Positions 6,638 through 17,700 of a stretch of 26,759 nucleotides of DNA are shown piece by piece. A program made the translations under genes and the position numbers. The notes below the pieces were generated by a model. The model saw nothing but the letters and a program-made list of their open reading frames with translations, ran no database searches and had not been told where the DNA came from. How positions within the stretch are numbered: position 1 is the first letter of the stretch; each line of letters starts with the position of its first letter. Source of the DNA: Bodo saltans. Lineage: Eukaryota; Euglenozoa; Kinetoplastea; Eubodonida; Bodonidae. The DNA is taken from contig CYKH01000851.1 in the NCBI GenBank assembly GCA_001460835.1, positions 20,883 through 47,641 on the forward strand, written 5' to 3'.

Positions 6638-7101
6638 TTTGGCTAGGAGAAGCGAGGCTGATGGGCCAACAGACAATGATGGGCTGCGAACAACGGTATT
6701 ATTTCGTGCACACGTTTTCTGTTTTTATGCACTTAACGGTTTCTTTTCTTTTACATAGCTGGCGATGGCCCACTATGAAACAACGTAGCGCGGTGTGGGA
6801 ATAACTTCTGTGACACAACCGTTCATTGCAGGGCATGCATTGTTCATTGCAAGTGTACAGGGCATGTAAGTGCTGGTGTGTACAATGTAATGGGTTGAGT
6901 TCCACTCCCTCCTTCTTGCATCTAACAGTTATTTATTGATGAACTAACGTGTGTAAGACTGCTCATTCAGCCCCCCGGTACACTCATACACAAACTGCCC
7001 TTAAAGTACGTGCGTGAACTTCGTAACTGCCTCTTCCTCCACCCACTTGCTTCATGTCGCGTTGTTGGGTCAGATACACATCACATCAGTCAAGGGCAGA
7101 C
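6638..7101. other. Spacer between the two patatin genes with an orphan splice-acceptor-like site
   Basis: No convincing gene. A strong tract GGTTTCTTTTCTTTTACATAG ends in AG at 6757-6758. It is followed by only tiny ORFs (ATG at 6765, seven codons; ATG at 6775, nine codons). A short imperfect direct repeat (TTCATTGCA at 6822 and 6843; CAGGGCATG at 6829 and 6859) lies downstream. The acceptor proper for gene 2 appears to be near 7073. Confidence 0.5.
7027..7073 (+). promoter_or_regulatory. Trans-splice acceptor of patatin gene 2; decides the start codon
   Basis: Tract CTGCCTCTTCCTCCACCCAC and onward (7027-7053), with the first AG at 7072-7073. An ATG at 7054 lies before this AG and would be removed from the mRNA, leaving the ATG at 7102 as the start. 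Confidence 0.55.
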
Positions 7102-8472
7102 ATGACCGATGCCATCCCCTCCTCCTCCTCGTCAGGAAGCCGATCTTTTGACTTGACGATCAGCTTCGCAGCAGGTGGATGGTTTCAAATGTTTCATTTT
7201 GGTGTATGCAAAGCGTTTGTCGACAGCGGCTTTATCGCGAAGCTTGAACGGGAGGGAAAATCGGTGCGATTTTGTGGAAGCAGCGCTGGCTCATTGGCTG
7301 CCGCCTCGTTGGCCAGTGGCTGCCACATGCACGATGACATGAAAGACTTCGCCGTCCTATGCGGGGAGCACTACCGCTCATCCTTGTGGCACTTTATGTG
7401 TATGCGGGACTACCTCGTTGCTTCCATTCACCGCTTCGGGGACCGGATGATGGAAACACCGGAGCAGCAAGAGAGGACCCTTGCAGGGATGCGGGGAGGG
7501 AGGCTGGAGGTGTACACCACCACACTCCCCTTCCTCACACGTAAGTGCATGACTGAATTTGACGACCTGGCAGATATCGAGGAAAGTCTCATTGCGAGCT
7601 GTTGCCTCACTCCGGTGGTAGGTCTTCCCTTTCCTCTTCGCAAGACGGGAGAGTGGGTATGCGATGGAGGTGTCCGATCATTTCAGCCACGCAGTGGGGA
7701 GCCACGCACACTCACCGTGTCACCGTTTTATTTCACTTCGGCAGACATCCGCCCCCCGACTGCAGTGCCAGTGTGGTGGGGGTTGTTTCCACCCAAGAAG
7801 GAGGAGCATGAGGGGCTCTTTGCCACCGGCTACAATGCCTGCTTGGAGTACCTTGTCACGTCAGGCCAAGTCCCAAAGGAAATGTCGACACTGCTCATGA
7901 CGCGACCGACGCATGCGGGTGATCTTGCGGCAAAGACTGGCCTCGGCAGAATCGCTATTGACTTTGCCATCACCTCGCTGTACGTCGTGATGCTAAAACC
8001 ACTTGCCGTGGTCGCCATCTACTTGGAAATGATCCTTGTGGGGGTGATCTTGCTGTTCATTGTGGCTGCAAGTTTCGTGAAGGGGAAGTCACTCGACACC
8101 ACACCAGTCTATGAAACGTTCAGGAACATGGTGTCGTTGCGAGTGCTTCTCAGATTGTTGTTATCGAGCCGTATTCCCATTAACGAAACCAGACTAGTCA
8201 AGCGCAGCACGATGTACCGAGCGTGCCAACCGCTGGTGTTTGATAGCGGTCGTGGGATACGTGAGCGTCAACAGGACGGTGCTCCTTCAGCTCCTGGTAG
8301 TGCTGGTAGTGCGAGGAAGAAGAAGTTCATTGTGGATGCTCACTGGAATGTTCGGCAACGCTGGAGTGAGCTGCGACGCACCGGTGGCGTGTCCATCTGG
8401 AAGCGGGGAGATGGGGTGGCTCCTCGAGCACTATCCTTCGACGAAGGCACAACACATCAAGAGAAGGAATGA
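7102..8472 (+). CDS. Patatin-like phospholipase/acylglycerol lipase (PNPLA1-5 type), copy 2, with a basic C-terminal extension
   Basis: 456 residues from ATG 7102. An in-frame ATG at 7054 would add 16 residues, but it lies upstream of the likely splice acceptor, and the paralogue begins at the equivalent point. It shares with copy 1 the TISFAAGGW...FHFGVCKAF turn, GSSAG with Ser61, DGG with Asp188, the LIASCCLTPVVGLP segment, the TLTVSPFYFTSADIRPP segment and two hydrophobic stretches near residues 285-325. After the shared end (TMYRACQPLVFD) it carries about 80 extra residues rich in Gly, Ser, Arg and Lys (ARKKKF, RQRWSELRR), which may bind membrane or partner proteins. The pair looks like a tandem duplication that has diverged considerably. 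Both copies keep the catalytic Ser and Asp, so both are probably active. Confidence 0.87.
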   Translation: MTDAIPSSSSSGSRSFDLTISFAAGGWFQMFHFGVCKAFVDSGFIAKLEREGKSVRFCGSSAGSLAAASLASGCHMHDDMKDFAVLCGEHYRSSLWHFMCMRDYLVASIHRFGDRMMETPEQQERTLAGMRGGRLEVYTTTLPFLTRKCMTEFDDLADIEESLIASCCLTPVVGLPFPLRKTGEWVCDGGVRSFQPRSGEPRTLTVSPFYFTSADIRPPTAVPVWWGLFPPKKEEHEGLFATGYNACLEYLVTSGQVPKEMSTLLMTRPTHAGDLAAKTGLGRIAIDFAITSLYVVMLKPLAVVAIYLEMILVGVILLFIVAASFVKGKSLDTTPVYETFRNMVSLRVLLRLLLSSRIPINETRLVKRSTMYRACQPLVFDSGRGIRERQQDGAPSAPGSAGSARKKKFIVDAHWNVRQRWSELRRTGGVSIWKRGDGVAPRALSFDEGTTHQEKE

Positions 8473-8579
8473 TGAGGGTCTTGTGTGATGGAATCGGTTT
8501 GATTTGTGTATTTCATTGTTCCTAAAGAAGCGAGGTTGCTTTTGCAGTCTTGCCGATGAATTGAAGAAACGAGATGGAG

Positions 8580-8697
8580 TCCTTGTCGTGGTTGCGTTGT
8601 TTGTTGCTCAAACAGAAAGAAACGTGTAAGAATTGAATCACACACCCCTACACACGCACAGAAACACAAATCACTCAGTGAACATCAAAACTCCTTA
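8580..8697 (+). promoter_or_regulatory. Leader region of the dynein gene with weak acceptor candidates
   Basis: A T/G-rich rather than classic pyrimidine tract (GGTTGCGTTGTTTGTTGCTC) precedes the AG at 8614-8615; other AGs lie near 8674 and 8697. The ATG is at 8702. No other signal is seen in the 229-base spacer. Confidence 0.3.
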
Positions 8698-8701
8698 GAA
8701 A

Positions 8702-11700
8702 ATGAGCAAGGGAGACAAGAAAGATGAAGAGCCGCTTGACCGCCGTCTTGTGTGGCTCGAGCAGCGATACAACACGGCACTTCGCATGAAGGCTGTTGAA
8801 GCGAAAAAGTTCTTGGAGAATGAAGAGAATCGACAGTGCCTGCTGGAGTTTGTTGACGTTGCTGAGCGTCGCAGTGTATTTATTGTCGGCTCCGCGAGTG
8901 GCGGCTTTGTTGCCATCAGCAGTGAGGGTGATGCCTCCCAAAGGTTCGCAGTCGACTTTCGCAAAAAAGTATTTTACTTCATGAAGCACAAAAAAGAAAA
9001 GTTGGTCGATGATAAGCTGTTCAGCCGTCAGCTTGTCTTTGGCGATCTGCAGCCCGACATCCTTTGCGGCATTCATAACATCACGAGCAAGGTGCTCTTG
9101 CCGATGCTACACGTGAAGGAAAATCTTGCCAAGATGCCAGACGTCTGCTACCCAGAGCTGATGGAGAGCACCCACCGCGTCGTGGCCGATGCCTTGGTGG
9201 CGTACGGTAAGTCGGAGGAGCGCACGCTGCTGCCCATCCCACCAATCCGCCTCCCATCGTCCAAAGAACTTCGTGAGACGCCAGCAGAGCAAATTCCTCG
9301 AGAACTTGTCCACGAGTTGGAGGCAACGGTAACGGACTGGTCCACTAGCGTTCGTGCTGCCCTCGATACAAAACCGGAGAGTCTAGAGAAGTTCTTGAAA
9401 CGCTGGGTGAGCCCAGTCGATGAAATTGAATTTTGGAAGACGAAGAAGGCGAATTTATCTCAGCTTTGCGCGCAATTATCGCAACCATTTATGGTCAAGA
9501 TTGAAGCCGTGCTGCGCCGCAGTGGAAGCAGCTACTACGCCGGATTCGCGTCACTTTTCGGCCAACTCGCCTCAGGGCTTCAAGAGGCGGATGAAATTTG
9601 CCGTTTCCTCGTGCCGTTGGAGGATATTCTACAGAGTTTGAATTGCCAATCCTCGAACCATCTCCCGATGGAAAAGTGGGACGAGGAAAACGTGTTCAGG
9701 GACTTGTTTCACCTTTTGTTTCAAGTCTGGTCGCGCAGTACGCACTACAGCACCATCCCCCGCATGGTCAATTTTATTGCGAGCATCTGCAATGACATTA
9801 TCCTCAGCGCGAAAGAGTCCATTGACATCGCTAACATCTTTACCGGCGAGTTCAATGAGTCGATCCAGCGACTGATGGGCGTTCTTCGCTGCTGCGCCCA
9901 GTTTAAGAAGAAGTACTTCGACTACAAAGCAAAGTCCACCAAAGAGCTCCAACGGCCGTGGCGATTCCAAAACACAGCGCTGTTCCGCCGGCTGGATTTA
10001 TTCCTTGAGCGTGTGCATGATATTTTGGACATCGTCGAAACCGCCGCATTGTTTTACCGCCTCTCGTACGCACGTGTGGGTGGTACAAAGAGCGTGGAGT
10101 GGAGCACCGAACTTGAGGGCATGTATACGACGTTTGCGTCAGAGTATGCCAAGTGGGCGGAGCTTACGTTTGACTGCCTTGATATTGACGACGGACGGTT
10201 TGATCAAGTGTACGAAGTATTTCGATCGGTGGTGCTCGGGCTGGAAAGGCGCCTCGCCATCATGCTTCACTCAGGGCTCGAGGACAACGCCAACAGCATC
10301 GTGCAGTTCTTTAAGACTGCCGAGACGTTCGACGGTTTCACAGACAGGCCCACCGCACGACAAGAGTGGGTGTCTCAGCAGCCTGGTGTCCTTAAGCTAT
10401 GGAAGAAGGAACTACTGCAGCTGCAGGATATCTTTGCAAGGCACAAGGACCATCCCTCTGATGCGCTCCCCAACACACCTCCCGCAGCGGCCGCAATGAT
10501 TTGGGGCAGGGCGCTCCTCGGTCGACTCCAAGCAAGCTACCAACGAACTCAGTCACTCGAAGCAGCAGTCGTGCAGTGCGAATTGGGTCAAGAGTGTTCT
10601 GCCCTCCACGATCACATAAAGAGCATCATTACAAAGTTTATCGATGGCGTTCATGAGCAGTGGTCTGCGTCCGCAGGGCAGCTCAGCACGGAAAAGCTTC
10701 ACACCCCACTGGTCGTCGTGGATGCGGAAGGGCACTACGTGGTCAACTTCGATCCCCTTCTGGTCCGCACTCTGAAAGAATCTCTTTACCTGGAGCGCCT
10801 CAATGCCGATGAGGAGGACACGCACTACACAATGCCCGCCCAAGTTGCTGCTCTCCACAAATCTCGTGAGCAAGTGCGCTTCCAGTTGTTGAAGCTTGAC
10901 TACGTGTGTAAGACAGTCAGATCGCTTCGCACAACGCTAGACGCGTCGGAGTCGGCGCTTTTCTCAGCCGAGCTGCGTGATATTCTTCAGAAACTGCGAT
11001 CAGCAGAGCACGACTTGCACTGGTCCGCGTCAGACGTGGTCGATGAGTACATCCTCGACTTGTGCGCCGCGGTGCAGGCACTCGAATCCGTTGTTGGTGT
11101 ATTTAAGTCAAGAATAGAAGAGGTCCACCGAACACTGTTGGAGATATCCACAGAAGACAAGTTCCTACCATTGTCGCACAGTACCACAACAAGTGGTGGC
11201 GGTGGTGGAGGTGGTGGTGCAGGCCGAGGCTCTGAAGTGAAGGTGTTGACTGAGGCAGAGTTCCGCAAGCGCTTCGCGGAGTACGTGGCCACGAAGGCTC
11301 AACGTTTCCAAGCAGTTGACGTTCTCCTCAAGGAAGGTGTGGCGGCTGCTCTTGCCGCCGCCAACGACCTCCGTCGCCTCAACGGCAGGGCAGTCGTCAA
11401 CCCCCTCTCAGACGAATGGGAGTCGTACTTGAAGTACATCACTGGTGCTGTAGAAGGCAGCCTGTACAAGTCGCTTGCTAGCAGCACACAGCAGTTGATC
11501 AAGCAGCTAGACCACGCGTGGATTACCGCCAACCACGGCATTCCTCTCTTAGACGTGAAGTTGATCCTCACCAACCCATCGAAGCAGCACCACAACGACG
11601 ACGCTGTGTCCATTGTGTTTGAGCCGCAACTCCTCGTGGCTGTGGTGCCACCCCAATCACCCCTGGAGAAGAGTGTCAAGCATGGGAAGAAGTACGACGC

Positions 11701-14700
11701 CACTCCCCACCACACGATCGAAAGCGTCATCACAACTGCACTCGTATCGCTTCTGTCGGTGGCTGAGCACGTGACCCAGCCTTCGACTGGGTTCTCAACC
11801 ACCTATGGCGACGTGGTCAAGGCACGCCAAGATATTGTGCAGCTCAAGGACAAGGTTCAGGCCTTGGTGGATCAAAACGCTGAGGACTGCTCCTCGTTTG
11901 CGCAAACCTACACGTCGTACTGTTTTCTTTTTGAAGAATCATTCCAGCAACGCTTTCCCTCGTTCCTTGTGGAAGAGCGCGAGGCGTACGCAGCACAAAA
12001 GCAGACGCGAACGGCCGCGTTGTCGCCGCTGTCTCCCGAAGGCACCACGACAAGCGCTGACCCCTCATCACCTGCAGCTCCTGTCCCAAGTGCAGCCGAC
12101 AATAGTGAAACCTTCTTTGATGGCGTGCCGCTCGCAGCATACGATGCAAAGGCGCGATACTACCAAAGCTTAGCAGATGAGTTTGAGGACCGTCCCATTA
12201 CAGCTGCCCTTGGGTTTTGTAAAGTAGACGCCAAGCCTGTGCGCATGTCGTTAGTAGAGCTTTGCACCCAGTGGCAGCAGGGGTACCTTGGGCACATCAC
12301 ACATCGCATGAAGAAAGACCTCACGGAGTTGTATCGGTTCGTCAAGGACGCAGACGCTGCCCTGGACACAGAGGTCGCAGAGGGAGATCAAGAGGCATTG
12401 ATGAACATCATGAAGTGGATGCGCAGCTGCAAGGTGAAGAACGACGAGGTGGCAGCAATGCTCCCTCCCTTCCAAGAAGCATTGGCGATGCTGAAGCACC
12501 ACCCGAAGATCGTAGGTGAGGCGCTGCTCGAGGAGCTTGAAGAGCTCCGCAAGCCTGCCGGTGAGATCTGGGGGACTTTGTATCGCAAGAGCCTGAACAT
12601 GCGTGAACGCTACAACAGCGTGCAGGACCGCGAGGCGGAGCGCATCAAGGACGACATCGCTGCGTTTGAACTGCGCATCGTAGATACCCAGCGCGAGTTG
12701 AGGCAGTCGGACCTCTTCAGCTACCGCCTTGACCGGACCTTAGCCTACAGGCGCCTCGATGGGTGGGGCGATCGCTTCCATCGTCTGGAAAATGAATCTG
12801 TCACGTACGGTGAGTTGGAGACGCTGTTCGAGCTTGCCCGGAGCGACTTTAAGGAGTTGCGTGAGAGCCGGCACGAACTATTCCTCGCCAAGCAGGTGTG
12901 GGATTTGGTCAATCACGTGAACCTCTCGTTTGAGGATTGGATGACCTCAACGTTTGTTGACGTTGATGTCGAGGGCTTCCTCGACGAGATTCGGAGAATG
13001 GTGAAGCAGCTCAAAGGGCAACCAATGCAGGCCAAACAATGGCAGCTGTATAAAGGCCTGGAGGATGAGGTGGCGAACATGAACAAGTCACTCCCTCTGT
13101 GCGCGGAGCTGAGGACCCCAGCGATGCGTCCCCGTCACTGGGACGAGCTACTTGCTTTGTCCGGTGGAACTAGTGGCACGAAGTCAATTGATCCCACCTC
13201 AGCAACCTTCACGCTTGCAAAGCTTGTAGGTCTCGGCATTCATCACCACGCAGAAGAGATCAGTAACATTGTCGAAAAGGCACAAAAAGAGTTGAACATT
13301 GAGCGTGTCCTCAATAAAATCGTTGACGCGTGGAGCAAGATATTCTTCGAGTACGACACCAACAAGGACTTCAACATTCAGCTGCTGTGCCCAGTGGACG
13401 CCATTATTGAGCAGCTTGAGGCCGACACAAATGCACTGCAGGCAATGCTCTCGGATCGCTTCGTCGATTTTTTCCTTGAGCGTGTACAGCTGTGGCAACG
13501 GAACGTTGGGCTCATTGACTTGTGTATGAACAAGTGGAGTGAGATTCAACGGAAGTGGCTGAACCTCTTCCCTATCTTTGTACGCAGTGCGGACATTCGA
13601 GAACAGCTGCCTGAGGATGCAAAGAAGTTTGAAGGCGCTGATTATTACTTCAGGAAACTGATGGGGGCAGCGAGCAAGCGCTCCCTCGTGACAGAGATCC
13701 TCTGCACCAGCGCCATCATGGACGACCTGCAGCTCCCCGATCAAACTCTTGAATCCTACCTCCAAGAAATTGAAGACATTCTCCTTGGGTGTGAGAAGGC
13801 ACTCACCGATTACCTCGAGACAAAACGGAAACTGTTCCCTCGATTCTACTTTGTATCCAGCGCCGACCTTGTCGACATCCTCTCCAAAGGCAGTGATCCA
13901 AGAGCCGTGATGGTGCACATGAGCAAGATTGTAGACTCCATCGAAACCTTCACGCTGGACAATCACCCCAGTGGCGTCGATACCCCCAAGACCGCGTGGG
14001 AGATGATTTCTATTCAGAACGAGCACGTCCCTCTCGCGATGGATTGCAAATGCGACGGGCCAGTGGAGCAGTGGCTGGAGGGGTGCATTGGCGCCATGCA
14101 GCGCGCCATGAGGATGCACATTATGGAGGCCAACGCGTCGTACATCGACAAGCCAAGGACAGAATGGATCTATCAACACCCATGTCAAGCTATCGTCGTC
14201 GCCAGCCGAGGTTGGTTCACCTCGGAGTGTCAGGCCGCGTTTCAACTCATGGAGGAGGGCAGCGACTCTGGCATGAAAGATTTCCTGAAGCAACAGCGCG
14301 CCCAGCTAGACTCCCTCATCAAAGAGGTTCTGTTAGATCGAACCTCCGAGCAGCGGAAGATGCTTGTGCACCTGATCACCATCGATGTGCACAACAGAGA
14401 TATCGCACAACAACTTGTAGATGATAAAATCGACTCAGTCGATTCATTTGCGTGGCAGTCACAACTCCGCTACTACATTGACGAGAAGCGTGGCTCCGAA
14501 ATTCGCATCGCCGACGCCGAGTTTGTCAACATGTATGAATATGTCGGTCTCTGCGGCTGCTTGGTCATCACAAAACTAACCGACCGTTGCTACATTACCC
14601 TCTCGCAAGCGTTGCGACTCAAGAAGGGCGGTGCTCCGGCTGGACCTGCGGGTACTGGTAAAACGGAGACCACCAAGGATCTTGCTCGTAATTTAGGCAT

Positions 14701-17700
14701 CGCGTGCTACGTGTTTAACTGCTCAGATCAGATGAATTATATTACCCTAGGACAGATCTTCAAGGGTCTGGCCATGTCTGGGTCGTGGGGCTGCTTCGAT
14801 GAATTCAATCGTATTTCCATTGAAGTGCTTTCGGTTGTGGCCACACAAGTGGGCTCCATCCTAAACGCTCTCAAGACGAACAAGACACGCTTCCGTTTCA
14901 TGGACGAGGAGATCGGCGTCAGTCGTAGCGTGGGCATGTTTATCACCATGAACCCTGGATATGCTGGCCGCACGGAGCTACCAGAGAACATCAAATCACT
15001 GTTCCGACCCTGTGCCATGTGCGTTCCTGACCTCAAGAACATTTGTGAGATCATGTTGGCGGCTGAGGGTTTCATTGAGGCCAAAGATCTTTCCTTGAAA
15101 TTTGTGACGCTTTACCGTCTCAACAAGGAGCTGCTATCACCATCAGATCACTACGACTGGGGTCTACGAGCCGTCAAGTCTGTGCTGTACATTGCGGGTG
15201 CATTGAAGCGTGGCGACCCTGATGTACCGGAGCGCAAGGTCTTGATGCGTGCACTGCGCGACACCAACCTTGCCAAGCTATCCAAGGATGATGTGTACGT
15301 ATTCATGGGACTCATCCGCTCGCTGTTTCCGAACCTGGAAGCACCAAAGAAGGACAAGCCCGACCTTTCAGAGGCCCTGCACGTCACCTGCAAGTCGATG
15401 GGAAACTTCCCAGGCGACAACAACATCTTTATCCTCAAGTGTCTGCAGTACGAAGAGATTCTTCATGTAAGACATTCTGTGTTCATCCTTGGTGCTGCAG
15501 GCTCTGGCAAGACACAGTGCTGGAAGTGCCTGCAACTTGCATTAGCGAAGATGGGCGACAAGTGCGTTGCTAACGCCCTCAACCCGAAGGCCATCACGTC
15601 CAATGAGCTGTACGGCTTCATTCACCCCCAAACCAAAGAGTGGCGTGACGGCATCTTGTCCAACATCTTCCGGCAGTTTGCTCTGGAGAGCAAAACTCGA
15701 AAGAACAGTAAGTGGATCGTGCTGGACGGTATCATCGATGCCGAGTGGATCGAGTCCATGAACACCGTCATGGATGACAACAAGATGCTGACCCTCGTCT
15801 CGAACGAACGAATCCCCTTGACGTCCTCCATGCGACTCATCTTTGAAATCTCACACATGCGCAACGCGTCCCCTGCCACCGTCTCACGCGGCGGTGTCGT
15901 CTTTATCAATGAATCCGACCTCGGCTATGGGCCGTTCAAGGACAAGTGGCTTGCTACCAGAGACCAGAAAGAGGCGGTACACCTTGACGTTCTGTTTGAG
16001 CGCTTCGTGGTCCCAACAATGGAGTACTACCGTCGCACTGGCAAACCGATTGTTCAGATTATGGACATCGCCATTGTGCAAACCATCTGTTTCCTGCTCG
16101 AAGGTCTGCTCAAGGACCTCAAGGATAAGTCCGCGGATGTGTACGAGCGTTTCTTTACGTACGCCACTGTCTGGGCGTTTGGAGGGCCTCTCCCCTCTGA
16201 TGGCCGCATTGACCAGCGCCTGCAGTTCTCCAACTGGTGGCGCAAGGAGTACCCACTGAATCGTGTGGGAGATGGTATGACTGTGTTTGATTACTTCATT
16301 GATGTTGCGGACAAGTACGAGTTCAAGCCGTGGAGTACGTTGGTCAAGCCCTTCAAGCCTGAGATCGAAGGCATCGAGCGGCTGAGCAGCGCAACCGTCA
16401 TGACCGCAGATACTGTGCGCATGCGTGAGCTGATGAACCTCCTTGTTGACAACGCGAAACCAGTCATGCTTGTAGGTACGGCTGGCACCGGCAAGACGAA
16501 CTTGATCATGGCCAAGCTACGTGCACTCGATAGCCACCACACCATCTTCCGCACGATTGCCTTCAATGCGCGCACCGGATCTGCCAGCCTGCAGGGCGTC
16601 ATGGAGCAGAGCCTGGAGAAGCGATCAGGCCGGCAGTTCGGCCCCATTCAACGGAAGAAACTCGTGTTCTTCATGGATGATATGAACATGCCGAATCCCG
16701 ACAAGTACGGCACCCAAGATGCGATTGCACTGCTGCAACAGCACGTGAATTACGGATTCTGGTACGACCGCATCAAGAGCACACAAAAAGAGATTGTGGA
16801 CGTGCGCTACGTGGGCGCCATGAACCCGAAGTCCGGCACCTTCTCCATCCTTGACCGTCTCCTGCGACACTACGCCGTGTTCAGCACCAACATGCCTGAC
16901 CGCAACGACCTTACTACAATCTACGGGCAAATCCTGAATGCTCACTTCAACCGTGGCTTTACGAGGGACGTGTCCGCTGTTACGGAGGCACTCACCACCG
17001 CCACGATTGAGCTTCATCTGAGAGTCACCAAAGAGTTCCTGCCCACTGCCATTCTATTCCACTACCAGTGGAACATGCGAGAGCTGTTTAACATCTGCCA
17101 AGGATTGTGTAACTCGACACCCAAGCTGCACCAAGACGCTGGGACTATCGTGCGTCTATGGACCCATGAGTGCCAGCGTACGTTCCGTGATCGTATGCCT
17201 CGAGAGTCGGATATTTCTCGTTTCGACGAGATTATGACTACCGTGCGTGCTGCGTGCTTCCCCGACCTGACCTCAAGCGGCCAGCTCAACTCCCAGGATA
17301 ACTGGGCGCCATTCCGCACCACCAAGGACGGCGAGGAGAATGTGTACGACGCATGTGATGCGGAGTTCTTAGAAACGTTCCTTCTGCGTAAACTCGATGA
17401 CTACAACAGCACCTTCGCCGTGATGGACTTGGTGCTCTTCCAACAGGCCATGGAGCACGTATGCAGGATTGCTCGCATCACCGCCAACCCACGCGGTAAC
17501 GCATTGCTGGTTGGTGTGGGAGGCAGCGGCAAGCAGTCCCTTGCCCGCCTCGCCTCGTACATCAACGGGTTAGACATTTTCCAGATCCAAGTGACGTCGT
17601 CCTATGGTATCGTCAACTTCCGCACGGATTGCCAAGAATTGTACAAAAAAACTGGCCTCAAATCGGCGCCATTTTCTTTCATTATGACAGATCAACAGAT

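Noticed and set aside
7054-7101. Longer N-terminus for lipase copy 2
   Set aside because: The ATG at 7054 lies between the pyrimidine tract and the first AG, so it is probably removed by trans-splicing, and copy 1 has no matching residues.
13199-14293. 364-codon minus-strand frame under the dynein gene
   Set aside because: Antisense to strongly conserved linker-domain coding sequence. It has no recognisable domain and reflects codon bias on the sense strand.
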